Positions 1 through 9,047 of a DNA stretch of 64,000 nucleotides are shown here, piece by piece (position 1 is the first letter of the stretch; the number at the start of each line of letters is the position of its first letter). The stretch spans positions 1,240,001 through 1,304,000 of the forward strand of contig NZ_JAGVRK010000001.1 of the NCBI RefSeq assembly GCF_018283675.1, given 5' to 3'. This stretch comes from Metabacillus flavus. GTDB lineage: Bacteria; Bacillota; Bacilli; Bacillales; Bacillaceae. The notes beneath the pieces were generated by a model. The model was not told where the DNA came from and made no database searches. It saw only the letters and a program-made list of their open reading frames with translations. A program made the position numbers and the translations under genes.

Positions 1-1179
1 CGGGCAGCACAAATGGGAGACCACCAGAAGCTCATGTTCAAGCTTGCTCACAATCTGAGTCACAGTCCTGTTTCTTTTGCGTCAGAAACATCCATCTTAA
101 CGAATGGGGATGAAAAGTTTCCAGCTATTCTAAAGGAAATTAAAGAAGCCAAAAAGTACATTCATTTAGAGTATTATATAGTCCGTCATGATGAAATCGG
201 TCTTCAGCTTCAGGACGCTTTAATTGAAAAAGCCCGTGAAGGGGTCAAAATCAGGTTTTTATATGATGCAGTAGGAAGCTGGAAGCTTTCCAAAGGATAC
301 ATTAGCAAAATGCACCGGGCAGGAATTGAAATGGTGCCATTTCTTCCGGTAACCCTTCCTTTCCTAAGCAATAAGATTAACTTCAGGAACCATCGTAAAA
401 TTATTATTATTGACGGTAAAATTGGATTTATGGGCGGCCTAAACGTCGGAGATGAGTATTTAGGAAAGGTCGACTTCTTTGGCTTTTGGCGTGATACACA
501 CCTGATGGTAAAGGGAGAAGAGGTGCGGACGCTGCACATGATTTTCCTTCAGGACTGGTATTATATGACCGGCAAGGAGCTTGATACAGAAACCTATCTT
601 AAAGCAGACCCAGCAGATTTCCCTGAGGGCAACGGCGGTGTTCAGATGATAGCCGGAGGGCCTGATAATAAGTGGGAAAACATCAAAAATTTATTTTTCT
701 CGATGATTGTCTCAGCTAAAGACTCCATCTGGATTGCCTCTCCTTATTTCATTCCGGATGAGGACATCCTTTCAGCATTGAAAGTCGCAGCGCTTAGCGG
801 TGTAGACGTACGCCTCCTTGTTCCGAAAAGACCTGATAAAAAGCTGGTCTTTTACGCATCAAGATCCTATTTTGCTGAACTGATGGAAGCCGGAGCGCAA
901 ATTTACGAGTATGAAAAAGGATTCATGCACAGCAAGATCGTCATTGTGGACTATGAGCTTGCATCCATTGGTACAGCCAATATGGATATGAGGAGTTTTC
1001 ACTTGAACTTTGAGGTGAATGCATTCTTATACAGAACAGACAGTACGGTCACTCTTGTAGAAGAGTACGAAAAAGACCTGCTGGAATCTAAGAAGCTTGA
1101 TATGGAAGACTTCGTTAAACGGAGCTTTTTCCAGCGTGTTTTCGAATCATTTGCAAGGCTGCTTTCGCCGATGCTTTAA
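1..1179 (+). CDS. cls: Cardiolipin synthase, C-terminal part (5' end outside window)
   Basis: Condenses two phosphatidylglycerols into cardiolipin at the membrane. The reading frame is open to base 1 and has no start with a ribosome binding site, so I treat it as truncated by the window. The first ATG at 13 is probably internal. Counting from that ATG, both phospholipase-D HKD motifs are present: HRKIIIID (His127, Lys129, Asp134) and MHSKIVIVD (His306, Lys308, Asp313). Full Bacillus synthases are about 480-500 residues with two N-terminal membrane segments; those would lie upstream. The position just before coiA matches my memory of several Bacillus species (mecA - cls - coiA). Confidence 0.88.
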   Translation, partial: RAAQMGDHQKLMFKLAHNLSHSPVSFASETSILTNGDEKFPAILKEIKEAKKYIHLEYYIVRHDEIGLQLQDALIEKAREGVKIRFLYDAVGSWKLSKGYISKMHRAGIEMVPFLPVTLPFLSNKINFRNHRKIIIIDGKIGFMGGLNVGDEYLGKVDFFGFWRDTHLMVKGEEVRTLHMIFLQDWYYMTGKELDTETYLKADPADFPEGNGGVQMIAGGPDNKWENIKNLFFSMIVSAKDSIWIASPYFIPDEDILSALKVAALSGVDVRLLVPKRPDKKLVFYASRSYFAELMEAGAQIYEYEKGFMHSKIVIVDYELASIGTANMDMRSFHLNFEVNAFLYRTDSTVTLVEEYEKDLLESKKLDMEDFVKRSFFQRVFESFARLLSPML

Positions 1180-1261
1180 GGTTAGGCATATAGGAAAAGA
1201 GGCTTTCAAGAAAGTCATTTTTCGAAGCTCCTTTCGCATCTTTAAATTCGATTAGTTTTGG

Positions 1262-1390
1262 CAGATTTCCACTGCAGGATGCTCCCTTTCCGCGGGGCGG
1301 GCAGTGAGCATCCGCGGCGCAAGCGCCTGCGGGGTCTCACCTGTCCCGCTGCTCCAGCTGGAGTCTCGCACCTTCCGCTCCAATCAGCCT
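1262..1390. repeat. GC-rich dispersed intergenic repeat
   Basis: A block far richer in G and C than its surroundings, containing CCGCGGGGCGGGCAGTGAGC and GGGTCTCACCTGTCCCGCTG. I recognise this wording from intergenic regions of many Bacillus genomes, where it recurs as a non-coding element; that is memory, not a search. No second copy is present in this window. Confidence 0.5.
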
Positions 1391-1426
1391 AACCCATTTT
1401 TGTTTAAAGTACCTATGTAAAAGCCA

Positions 1427-1463
1427 AAACAGCCGGGATGCTTACAAAGCATCCCGGCTGTTT
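1427..1463. terminator. Strong hairpin, possible terminator
   Basis: Perfect 15-bp inverted repeat AAACAGCCGGGATGC with a 7-base loop. It lies about 250 bases downstream of cls. The run of T after the stem is short (TTTC), so termination efficiency on either strand is uncertain. Confidence 0.55.
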
Positions 1464-1495
1464 CAATTTCAATCGTCCTGGTGGAATATACCACT

Positions 1496-1745
1496 TCAAT
1501 TGCGGTTCCAGCCAAAAACAGAGCTTTTCCAGCCAAATTGATTATTCCAGCCAAATTGATTATTCCAGCCGATTCACTTCTTTTACCAGCCGTGTTCGCT
1601 TACATTTCAGCCAGTTCAGTCGCGGTTCCAGCCCAAAACAGGGCATTCCAGCCAAACTAATTATTCCAGTTGATTTACTTCTTTTTCCAGACGAAATCGT
1701 CTATTTTTCATCCCCTTCGATTTTTTTGCTTAATTCCAGCCAACA
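1496..1745. repeat. Degenerate tandem array of TTCCAGCC units
   Basis: About ten imperfect units of 18-22 bases, each starting with TTCCAGCC or a variant. Two adjacent units, TTCCAGCCAAATTGATTA, are identical. An open frame crosses the array on the + strand (1438-1776), but it is low-complexity translation of the repeat with no ribosome binding site, so I do not call it a gene. Together with the GC-rich block and hairpin this fills the 730-base gap between cls and coiA. Confidence 0.6.
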
Positions 1746-1912
1746 GAACCAGCATCGTTACCTAGCTGCTTTATGAGTGCCTTGGAATGCCAACTTCTAA
1801 CCACTGAAAATTCCCTTTTCAACCCCGGAAATTCAATCTTCTCTCATAAGAAGGATTGTCCAAAGCCCTTGTAGAATGGGTATTTGCAGTCCATTAATAA
1901 GGAGGAAGATCC

Positions 1913-3085
1913 GTGCTAACATCATTAACTGAATCAGGAGCATTTTCTTTACTCAGCAGGGTTTATTCATTTGAGGAGCTAGATCAGCTCCGGACCACCG
2001 AATCGTTTTACTGTCCAGCTTGCAGACAGAGCCTCGAGCTTAAACTCGGTAAGGTAAAGAGATATCATTTTGCTCATCGGAAAAAAACCGCCTGCCATTT
2101 TGAAGCGGAACCGGAGAGCGAACGGCACTTGCTTGGAAAAGAGCAGCTCTTCAATAGGCTGAGGCAGGAAGGGAAGGCAGAGGTGGAACCGTATCTTCCG
2201 GCAATCAGGCAGCGGCCGGATATTATGCTGACGATTAATAAGAAGAAGTATGCCATTGAATACCAATGTTCGTCCATCCCGCATGAACTGGCAATCCGCC
2301 GCAGCAAAGGCTATAAGAGTCTTGGGATAGAACCCGTCTGGATCCTCGGATCTAATCAGCTTCAACGAACCGGAGCCTCTGAGTACCGCCTAAATGCCTT
2401 CCACTGGCTTTTCGCCAAAAACTTCTCCTATTCTTCGCTTCCTTACCTTCTATTTTATTGCCCCGAAAATAAACAGCTCCTCCGCTTAACCAGATTTTTC
2501 CCTTTTTCTAAGCAGATTTTTCATGCAAAAGCCGAAGTGATTGAACTAAGCATGGATTCTCTTACTCCGCACAAATTCTCTGCTCCAAACGGATATCCAG
2601 TCAGCTGGCTGCAAAGCAAGGTTCTGAGATTTAGAAAATATCCTCCTTCAAAACAGATCACCTCCCTGCAGAAGGTACTTTATTTAAAAAAGCGTCTTCC
2701 CATATCTCTTATCCCTGCTATCGTTTTCATGCCATCCCATTTTGACTTTGCAATTGAAACGGAGCCATATGTATGGAAAACACGGCTGCTTTTATGGGTA
2801 GAAGCCCGTACGTTTTTTTCCAAGGAAGAAGTACTCCGGTATTTTTCTTTTCTGGAGATGGAAGGGCATATAACTAGGCGCAATCTCCAAACCATTAATC
2901 CTTCACCTGAAGAGATTCTTTATGAATGGGGAACTATGCTGATAAAAGCAGGATTTTTGACCTCAATGGAGAAAAACAACATATATACACACGCACCGAT
3001 TAAATGGTCAGCCAATATTGCGGATGTTCTGCAAGAGGATTGTGAATTTTTCAGGCTAATTTCGGGGCTGGAGCATAACCTATAG
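1913..3085 (+). CDS. coiA: Competence protein CoiA-like nuclease
   Basis: Competence-associated protein linked to processing of DNA taken up during transformation. It is 390 residues, close to the family length. The GTG start is set by GGAGGAAG at 1901-1908. The N-terminus carries a Cys/His cluster (Cys34, Cys37, His52, His55, Cys61) that looks like a zinc-binding module. It is followed by a PD-(D/E)XK-type nuclease core with Asp103 in RPDIML and the Glu116-x-Gln118 pair in IEYQC. Its place between cls and pepF matches the Bacillus order. A similar Cys/His module occurs in the YjcD helicase of this window. Confidence 0.88.
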   Translation: MLTSLTESGAFSLLSRVYSFEELDQLRTTESFYCPACRQSLELKLGKVKRYHFAHRKKTACHFEAEPESERHLLGKEQLFNRLRQEGKAEVEPYLPAIRQRPDIMLTINKKKYAIEYQCSSIPHELAIRRSKGYKSLGIEPVWILGSNQLQRTGASEYRLNAFHWLFAKNFSYSSLPYLLFYCPENKQLLRLTRFFPFSKQIFHAKAEVIELSMDSLTPHKFSAPNGYPVSWLQSKVLRFRKYPPSKQITSLQKVLYLKKRLPISLIPAIVFMPSHFDFAIETEPYVWKTRLLLWVEARTFFSKEEVLRYFSFLEMEGHITRRNLQTINPSPEEILYEWGTMLIKAGFLTSMEKNNIYTHAPIKWSANIADVLQEDCEFFRLISGLEHNL

Positions 3086-3184
3086 GCATGTGCGGCAAAT
3101 CAATTGACTTCATCGGGGAATTTAGACAAGATGAGTTTAAGGCTGATATCAGCTTGTTGTAAATTTGTATAAGGGGGAAAAGAC

Positions 3185-5002
3185 ATGTCAGAACAGCAAA
3201 CGGTTAAGAAATTACCGCTAAGAAGCGATATTGCGGCGGAGGATACATGGAGACTGGAAGACATTTTTGCAAGCGATGAGGCTTGGGAAAAAGAATTTTC
3301 GGAAATAAAGTCAGCCATTCCTAAAATTGCAGACTACCAAGGCAAGCTTGGGGATTCTGCTCAATCTTTATATGATGGTCTTTCCTATCAGGATTCAGTT
3401 ACCGAGCGCCTTGGCAAATTGTATACATATGCACACATGAGATACGATCAGGATACAGGTAATTCACTATATCAGGCTTTGAATGACAGAGCAGCAAGTC
3501 TTTATACAGAAGCATCCAGCATCTCATCCTATATGGTTCCAGAAATCCTTGCTATGGACGAGGGGACACTCAAACAGTATGTGGAAGAAAGCGAAGACTT
3601 AAAGCTCTACCGCCATGCATTAGAGGAAATCAACCGTGAACGTCCTCACGTTCTGTCTGCTGAGCAAGAGGCACTGTTAGCTCAGGCATCAGAAGCGCTT
3701 AGAGCTTCCAGTGATATTTTCGGCAAGCTTAATAATGCAGACATGGAATTCCCCGCGATTAAGGATGAAAACGGAGAAGAAGTAGAAGTAACACATGGCC
3801 GTTTTATCACCTTTATGGAGAGCGAAGACCGCCGGGTAAGACATGACGCGTTTAAAGCGGTATATGATACGTATGGAAAATTCAAAAATACGCTGGCGAG
3901 CACCTTGTCCGGGGCAGTGAAAAAAGATAATTTCTATGCAACGGCAAGAAAATACAGCTCAGCAAGAGAAGCGGCACTAAGCAGCAATAATATTCCGGAA
4001 GAAGTATACGATAACCTCGTCTCAACTGTAGAGAAAAATCTGCATTTGCTGCAGCGTTACGTAGAACTTCGTAAAAAAGCGCTTAATCTTGATGAGGTTC
4101 ACATGTATGACCTGTACACACCTCTTGTCCAAAACACAAAGATGGAGATCCCTTATAAAGAAGCAAAGGAATATCTTCTAAAAGGTCTCGCTCCGCTTGG
4201 AGAAGATTATTTGGAAATTTTGAAAGAGGGCTTTGAAAACCGCTGGGTCGATGTTCATGAAAATAAAGGGAAACGCAGCGGTGCATACTCATCCGGGACG
4301 TATGGAACGAATCCTTACATTTTGATGAACTGGCAGGATAATGTGAACAACCTGTTTACACTCGCTCATGAATTCGGTCACTCCGTTCACAGCTATTACA
4401 CCAGGAAAAATCAGCCTTACCCATACGGCGATTATTCAATCTTTGTCGCAGAAGTGGCTTCGACAACGAATGAGGCTTTGCTGAATGATTATATGCTGAA
4501 AACGATTGATGATAAGAAGAAGCGGATGTACTTGCTGAATAACTATCTTGATGGATTCAGAGGCACGGTATTCCGCCAAACGATGTTCGCTGAATTTGAA
4601 CATGCTATTCATAAACGTTCCCAGGACGGCGAGCCGCTGACACCGGAGCTTTTGACAAAAATGTACTATGATTTAAACAAAAAATACTATGGCGAGAACA
4701 TTACAGTCGATGAAGAAATCGGCCTGGAGTGGGCGCGGATTCCTCATTTCTACTACAATTATTATGTATATCAGTATGCGACTGGCTTCAGCGCAGCCGC
4801 TGCCCTCAGCAAGCAGATCCTTGAAGAGGGAGAACCGGCAGTAAAACGCTACATCGAATTCCTTAGTGCAGGAAGCTCGGATTATCCGATTGAAGTCCTG
4901 AAAAAGGCAGGAGTTGATATGACATCATCCCAGCCGGTAGAAGAAGCGTGCAAAGTATTTGAAGAAAAGCTGAATGAGCTCGAGAAATTAATGAACGAAT
5001 AA
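3185..5002 (+). CDS. pepF: Oligoendopeptidase F
   Basis: Cytoplasmic M3-family zinc peptidase that degrades short oligopeptides. 605 residues, the expected length. The zinc site is visible as HEFGH at residues 395-399, with Glu423 in EVASTTNE as the likely third ligand. Start from AAGGGGGAAA upstream of the ATG. Followed at once by a rho-independent terminator, so it is probably transcribed alone or with coiA. Confidence 0.95.
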   Translation: MSEQQTVKKLPLRSDIAAEDTWRLEDIFASDEAWEKEFSEIKSAIPKIADYQGKLGDSAQSLYDGLSYQDSVTERLGKLYTYAHMRYDQDTGNSLYQALNDRAASLYTEASSISSYMVPEILAMDEGTLKQYVEESEDLKLYRHALEEINRERPHVLSAEQEALLAQASEALRASSDIFGKLNNADMEFPAIKDENGEEVEVTHGRFITFMESEDRRVRHDAFKAVYDTYGKFKNTLASTLSGAVKKDNFYATARKYSSAREAALSSNNIPEEVYDNLVSTVEKNLHLLQRYVELRKKALNLDEVHMYDLYTPLVQNTKMEIPYKEAKEYLLKGLAPLGEDYLEILKEGFENRWVDVHENKGKRSGAYSSGTYGTNPYILMNWQDNVNNLFTLAHEFGHSVHSYYTRKNQPYPYGDYSIFVAEVASTTNEALLNDYMLKTIDDKKKRMYLLNNYLDGFRGTVFRQTMFAEFEHAIHKRSQDGEPLTPELLTKMYYDLNKKYYGENITVDEEIGLEWARIPHFYYNYYVYQYATGFSAAAALSKQILEEGEPAVKRYIEFLSAGSSDYPIEVLKKAGVDMTSSQPVEEACKVFEEKLNELEKLMNE

Positions 5003-5006
5003 AGAG

Positions 5007-5041
5007 AAAGGCCGCTCCTTAACCGGGGAGCGGTCTTTTCT
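5007..5041 (+). terminator. Terminator after pepF
   Basis: Stem GGCCGCTCC / GGAGCGGTC with loop TTAACCG, followed by TTTTC. Confidence 0.8.
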
Positions 5042-5086
5042 ATAGCCCTATTTAAAAGCAGAACATTTCACGAAAACAGACGATCC

Positions 5087-5260
5087 TTAAAAGCCTTTAA
5101 ATGTTTTTTTGCGCGTCATCCCATATATACTGCCCGCGATGATAAAAAAAAGGATGAGAGAAGAGAGGATGACTGGAATTAGGTTCATCAGACCCAGGAT
5201 TTGAAGAAAGAATGCCCCGCCAAACAGGAGAGTCATTAAGATAATTACCATCGGATTCAA
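5087..5260 (-). CDS. Small two-segment membrane protein
   Basis: 57 residues with two hydrophobic stretches and a basic C-terminal tail, so probably a small integral membrane protein. I chose the TTG at 5260 because GGGGGTGG lies about six bases upstream; the longer frame starting at 5299 has no ribosome binding site. The overlapping ORF in another frame has no membrane pattern. I recall similarly placed small proteins near pepF in other Bacilli, but I know no function. Confidence 0.5.
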   Translation of the reverse strand: MNPMVIILMTLLFGGAFFLQILGLMNLIPVILSSLILFFIIAGSIYGMTRKKTFKGF

Positions 5261-5344
5261 AGGAAAACCACCCCCGTCCTTCTTTATATGAAGGCACATG
5301 ATAAAATATGTATGTGACGAAATTGTGAATTAAGAACTAAGCAC

Positions 5345-5374
5345 TTGTCAAAACTCGACATATTCTGATATACT
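5345..5374 (+). promoter_or_regulatory. Sigma-A promoter of roxS
   Basis: TTGTCA at 5345-5350 and TATACT at 5369-5374, spacer 18 bases. Transcription should start near 5381. Confidence 0.75.
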
Positions 5375-5379
5375 CAGGG

Positions 5380-5395
5380 TGTGAAATTGATCACA
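5380..5395. promoter_or_regulatory. Rex/Fnr-type operator at the roxS start
   Basis: TGTGA-AATTGA-TCACA, an inverted repeat covering the predicted +1. It fits the Rex consensus (TGTGAAATATTTCACA) at 13 of 16 positions and also the TGTGA-N6-TCACA Fnr/CRP pattern. Rex repression is the better inference, because RoxS is known to be Rex-controlled in B. subtilis and because the site sits where a repressor would block initiation. Confidence 0.7.
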
Positions 5396-5503
5396 TAACA
5401 AACATTTACCCCTTTGTTTGACCGTGAAAAATTTCTCCCATCCCCTTTGTTGTCGTTAAGACATACAAGAAGAGACCATGCTTATCCCGGCATGGTCTTT
5501 TTT
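5381..5503 (+). ncRNA. roxS: RoxS / RsaE regulatory small RNA
   Basis: About 120-nt non-coding transcript with its own promoter and terminator. The body matches the S. aureus RsaE / B. subtilis RoxS sequence as I remember it: a 5' segment GATCACATAACAAACAT, a C-rich loop ACCCCTTTG at 5409-5417, and a second C-rich stretch CTCCCATCCCCTTTG at 5435-5449. These C-rich loops are the known seed regions that pair with ribosome binding sites of central-metabolism and redox mRNAs. The location between pepF and spxH is the B. subtilis location. A 5414-5677 open frame across it is not a gene. Confidence 0.92.
5473..5503 (+). terminator. Terminator of roxS
   Basis: Stem AGACCATGC / GCATGGTCT with an eight-base loop and six T residues. 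Confidence 0.88.
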
Positions 5504-5701
5504 AATTTATTTAATAAAGTAAGCGGTTACAAATTGGTTAGGAGAACGGCCAGAAAACGGGGTAGGTTGGACAGAAAAAAACGAACGGCTAAATTAAAGT
5601 ATGGGACGACAAATAAAGAGTCGGAATGGACAGATTATGTCGTAGTAGATGTTTCACCGTGCCGAATAGCCAGATAAATCCATCCAGTCCCGACACTAAC
5701 C

Positions 5702-5739
5702 AAAAAACCGCCAAGACCTCTAAGGGTATGGCGGTTTTT
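5702..5739 (-). terminator. Terminator of the yjbI-spxH operon
   Basis: Stem AAAAACCGCCA / TGGCGGTTTTT. Read on the minus strand it ends in a T run and begins within the last codons of spxH. Confidence 0.85.
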
Positions 5740-6614
5740 CAGTCTAATGCTCTCCAAAACGTTCCGTGTTTGACGGGCACCCGTTCAACTTTTTGAGCAA
5801 GCTGGTATTTTTTCATTTCACGATCCGCTTCTTCTATGCTCATGTCGTATACTAGAGCGATTTCTTTAGAAGCGACGAACCGGAAGTAGGATAAGAATAC
5901 CTGCAGCGGAGGCGGTTCGGATGGCGGCGGGATTTCACCCAGCATTTCGAACAGTACTTCTTCGTACATTTCATACGGATAATAGCCGGCAATTTTCAAG
6001 CCTTCTTCTTCGACCCGTTCATTAAAGAATGCAATTGTAGGCATCTCGCTGACTTCCATCTCAGCTGTGATTTTCATATCGCACTGCAGAGCTTTTACTG
6101 CACTTTCAGAGTGAAGGTCCTTTATGAATTCATCCTTATCCAGACCGGTAATACCTGCAATTTCAACGAGCACCTTTTCATCTGAGACATCTTGCTTTTC
6201 AGTGAAAAGGACTTCCTGCAGCTTGCGTAGGAATCGGATGCCGGATTTTCTTCCCTGTAGTTCTGCTGCTTTAATCGCTACTGAAGGTGCGTAGGGAGAA
6301 GAAATAGGATTATCAAACCAAATGGATCCGTCGCATGACATTCCTGTGCGGCATGCTGTATTATCCCAGGAAGCTGCCATATTCTCAGGCCGTTTCTTTT
6401 TAATTGCATTTAAAGATGCCAGATTGCCGCTGATAATGTGCTTTAGCGTAAAAAAGCGTCCGTATCTCATCAGCAATTTTTTGATAATGGGTTCAAGCGC
6501 CCAGCACTCGGGACAAAGAGGGTCAACGAACAAGTATATTTCAAGCGGTTTTTTTGCATTGCCGTGGCAATGGGAGAAAAAATGCCCGATATTCTTTTTC
6601 TCGCCAAAAGGCAT
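5739..6614 (-). CDS. spxH: ClpXP adaptor protein SpxH
   Basis: Delivers the global redox regulator Spx to ClpXP. DsbA-like thioredoxin fold with the CPEC motif (Cys34 and Cys37 from the chosen start) and an N-terminal His/Cys-rich segment (HFFSHCHG), as expected for the zinc-binding region of the family. I chose the ATG at 6614: it overlaps the yjbI stop as TAATG and has AAAGGAG ten bases upstream, whereas the ATG at 6623 lies almost on that site. The length of 291 residues agrees with the family. Co-transcribed with yjbI; roxS lies just beyond the operon terminator. Confidence 0.93.
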   Translation of the reverse strand: MPFGEKKNIGHFFSHCHGNAKKPLEIYLFVDPLCPECWALEPIIKKLLMRYGRFFTLKHIISGNLASLNAIKKKRPENMAASWDNTACRTGMSCDGSIWFDNPISSPYAPSVAIKAAELQGRKSGIRFLRKLQEVLFTEKQDVSDEKVLVEIAGITGLDKDEFIKDLHSESAVKALQCDMKITAEMEVSEMPTIAFFNERVEEEGLKIAGYYPYEMYEEVLFEMLGEIPPPSEPPPLQVFLSYFRFVASKEIALVYDMSIEEADREMKKYQLAQKVERVPVKHGTFWRALD

Positions 6615-7024
6615 TAATTCCATTCTCCTTTCTCATCGAGCGCACTGCCTGGAGTATTCACCATATGATGCGCCGTTAATGTAAGCCGCTCGAAAAAGAA
6701 ACTGCGAATATCTCCCTCTAACCCAACCTCGTCCATCGCTTTGTCCATACAATTCAGCCAGGCTTCCGCCCGATCTTCTGTTATAGGAAAAGGCAAGTGC
6801 CGCGCCCTCAGCATCGGATGACCATGTTCATCTGTATAAAGAGAGGGACCGCCTAAGTATTGCGTCATAAATTGTTTCTGCTTTCTTGCCGTTTCGCTTA
6901 ATTCGTCTGGAAAAATAGGCGACAGCAAGGGATGTTTTCCTACATTGGAATAAAAAGCATCAACAAGCTGGGAAAGAAGCTCTTTTCCAATCGCTTCGTA
7001 CGGAGTTGCAAAAGATTCTGCCAT
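6614..7024 (-). CDS. yjbI: Truncated haemoglobin, group II (trHbO)
   Basis: Small haem protein binding O2/NO; the physiological role in Bacillus is unsettled. 136 residues. Visible family features: the B-helix Tyr in AFYSNV, a proximal His in RARHLPF and the G8 Trp in EAWLNCM. Start from AAAGGAG eight bases before the ATG. Shares a TAATG junction with spxH, so the two are translationally coupled. Confidence 0.92.
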   Translation of the reverse strand: MAESFATPYEAIGKELLSQLVDAFYSNVGKHPLLSPIFPDELSETARKQKQFMTQYLGGPSLYTDEHGHPMLRARHLPFPITEDRAEAWLNCMDKAMDEVGLEGDIRSFFFERLTLTAHHMVNTPGSALDEKGEWN

Positions 7025-7242
7025 GTTGATAACTCCTTTATCTTAAATTCTTTTGATTTTGAGTAAGATTATTCTTAGATAAGTCTGTAAAATCGCGTTA
7101 TGCAAGGGTTTTTAATTCCAACCTGCTCATGTAATAAACTTATTTTAACAATGAGATTCATATATCTCAAACAAATCGCTCTAAGTTTCACTTGAAAATA
7201 AAGTTTTCAATAAAAAAATCAGTCCGCAATGGACTGATTTGC

Positions 7243-7866
7243 CTACGCGAAATAAGAGGCTGAAATTTTCTCGACATAATTTCGCGTTTCTTTAAAAGGA
7301 GGAATCCCTCCATATTTATCAACGTTTCCAGGTCCAGCATTGTATGCTGCAAGGGCAAGTTTAACGTCACCATCATACTTTGCCAGCATCTGCTTTAAAT
7401 ACTTCGTTCCGCCCATTACATTTTCTTTTGGGTCAAAAGGATTTTCGACTCCAAGTCCCCGTGCTGTAGCAGGCATTAGCTGCATCAGTCCCATAGCTCC
7501 TGCTCCGCTTTCAGCATTCGGATTGAAATTTGACTCCTGTTTAATCACAGACCGGATCAATTTAGGGTCGACGCCATACGCCTCGGAAGCTTCTGAAATA
7601 ATGGTCTCAATGGAAGCGGGACCTGATGGAAGCTTAACAGCAGATGCTTTGATTTCATCTAATGAAGGGAGCACTTGTGTATAGAGGGGCCGCTGCCGTC
7701 CCGCCGAAGCTGATGCCGTCTCCGGGGGATTGCCGGTATAAAATTGAAGCATCGTATCGAGCAGGTCGCTGAACATTTCGCTTGCTGATTGGCTCTCTAT
7801 CTGTTTATTGGATTGAAAATCAAGGGAGCGAAGTTCCATCATCGTCTGAAACTGCTTTATTTCCAT
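7243..7866 (-). CDS. yjbJ: Lytic transglycosylase (SLT domain)
   Basis: Peptidoglycan-cleaving enzyme; the B. subtilis counterpart (YjbJ/CwlQ) is a muramidase/soluble lytic transglycosylase. 207 residues. The SLT domain occupies roughly residues 80-205, with the catalytic Glu in KQESNF, then [10 protein letters not shown] and [10 protein letters not shown]. The first 75 residues are low in conservation and lack a clear signal peptide, so export is not obvious. AGGAG precedes the ATG. It lies 15 bases after yjbK and probably shares its transcript. Confidence 0.9.
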   Translation of the reverse strand: MEIKQFQTMMELRSLDFQSNKQIESQSASEMFSDLLDTMLQFYTGNPPETASASAGRQRPLYTQVLPSLDEIKASAVKLPSGPASIETIISEASEAYGVDPKLIRSVIKQESNFNPNAESGAGAMGLMQLMPATARGLGVENPFDPKENVMGGTKYLKQMLAKYDGDVKLALAAYNAGPGNVDKYGGIPPFKETRNYVEKISASYFA

Positions 7867-7881
7867 TAGGAATAATCTCCT

Positions 7882-8460
7882 CTATTCTTGATATTTTTGC
7901 TCATAAAAACGGCGAACCTTGTTTTTTGTTTCACGGACTGGAATCTGATGCATCTCAAGCAGCCGGCTGAAATACAGTTCTCCTGCTGCAGCTTCTTCCG
8001 CTTCATATTCCAATTCAAAGTCCTCTATATATAAGTATCGGCTCCGATCAAGAACGATTAAGCCGTTTTCTGCTTTTTTTTCAGCACGGAAGGTTGTCAG
8101 TGAACCAAAATAGTGAATGGCGCTTGCTTCAATTCCGATGATTTTAAGCTGATCGATGACGGTGCCATCTGGAAATTGGTGATCTTCCATCAATAGTTTT
8201 GCTTCTTCGTCTGTTAAAACCTGCTCGGTTTCAAGGAGTCCTGTTTCAGCCGGCTCTTTAAGCGTGAGCACCCACTCTCCGTGTTTATAGCGGGTTCTAA
8301 GAGCGGACTTCTTTTCTTTTATTTGAAAATCACTGGTGTCAAAATAATGATTGACCTGTTCGTGAAAATCTTTTTCATCAAAGCTGAAAGCAACGGCTAA
8401 CCGGCTGAATTCATCTTCGGTAAGCATGTTTTTAAACTCAATTTCGATATGCTGAGCCAT
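7882..8460 (-). CDS. yjbK: CYTH-domain (triphosphate tunnel) protein
   Basis: 192 residues with the diagnostic N-terminal ExExK motif as EIEFK (residues 6-10), followed by alternating charged strands typical of triphosphate tunnel metalloenzymes. The natural substrate in Bacillus is not established. I chose the ATG at 8460 because GGAGG lies six bases upstream; a 29-residue extension to 8547 has no ribosome binding site and is unlike the family. Divergent from yjbL. Confidence 0.9.
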   Translation of the reverse strand: MAQHIEIEFKNMLTEDEFSRLAVAFSFDEKDFHEQVNHYFDTSDFQIKEKKSALRTRYKHGEWVLTLKEPAETGLLETEQVLTDEEAKLLMEDHQFPDGTVIDQLKIIGIEASAIHYFGSLTTFRAEKKAENGLIVLDRSRYLYIEDFELEYEAEEAAAGELYFSRLLEMHQIPVRETKNKVRRFYEQKYQE

Positions 8461-8628
8461 GGTGATCCTCCAATAGTACATGTTTCTTCTATTATCTCTC
8501 TTTAAAGCGGCCAGAGCAATGAAGAAAAGTTTGAAAAGCAGAGCCAAGCAGCCGAGCTTCCATTTTATTAGAGAGGGGACTGTATGGTAAAATGGATGTG
8601 CAGTATTGGATTGGAAGGAGTTTTGATA

Positions 8629-9009
8629 ATGAACAAGAAAATTGAAGTAATGGAAGCATCAGCTAAAGAGGGGAAATTGGTGCTGACAGGGAATTCTTAT
8701 AATGGCGAGGCTTCCGAATTGGAGGCAAAGGGACAGATTCTGGCAGATTCCGATCACCTCGCATTTATATACATATTGGAAAACCCCGAGCATTTTACAT
8801 ACTTAAGCATTCCGGCTGCACATTGGCCAGAGATTGAAAAAGCAAGAACAGCGTCATTAACCGTTTGGGCGCGGATAAATGAAAAGGAAATAGAGCTTGA
8901 GCATTTCTTTGAAGAGCTTGAAGAGCTGGTTCAAAACATAGCAGGCAATGCGAATTACGGAGATGAAATGGAAAGCAAAGTTTCCGAAGTGTTTGCTACC
9001 TTAGCGTAA
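8629..9009 (+). CDS. yjbL: YjbL family protein of unknown function
   Basis: 126 acidic residues, cytoplasmic, no membrane segment or known catalytic motif. The start is the ATG at 8629, eight bases after AAGGAG; the longer frame from 8584 lacks one. The assignment rests mainly on position, first of the run yjbL - yjbM - nadF - yjbO, and on length close to B. subtilis YjbL. Confidence 0.8.
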   Translation: MNKKIEVMEASAKEGKLVLTGNSYNGEASELEAKGQILADSDHLAFIYILENPEHFTYLSIPAAHWPEIEKARTASLTVWARINEKEIELEHFFEELEELVQNIAGNANYGDEMESKVSEVFATLA

Positions 9010-9047
9010 AAAAAGAATCTGAACATTTCATGCTGGGGGCGATGGTA

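Noticed and set aside
1496-1745. CRISPR array
   Set aside because: Units of 18-22 bases with an 8-base constant part and no separate spacers; no cas genes nearby.
1438-1776. 112-codon open frame on the + strand
   Set aside because: It is the translation of the TTCCAGCC repeat and a hairpin; no ribosome binding site and Ser/Phe-rich low complexity.
5414-5677. 87-codon open frame
   Set aside because: It runs through the RoxS RNA and its terminator and starts without a ribosome binding site.
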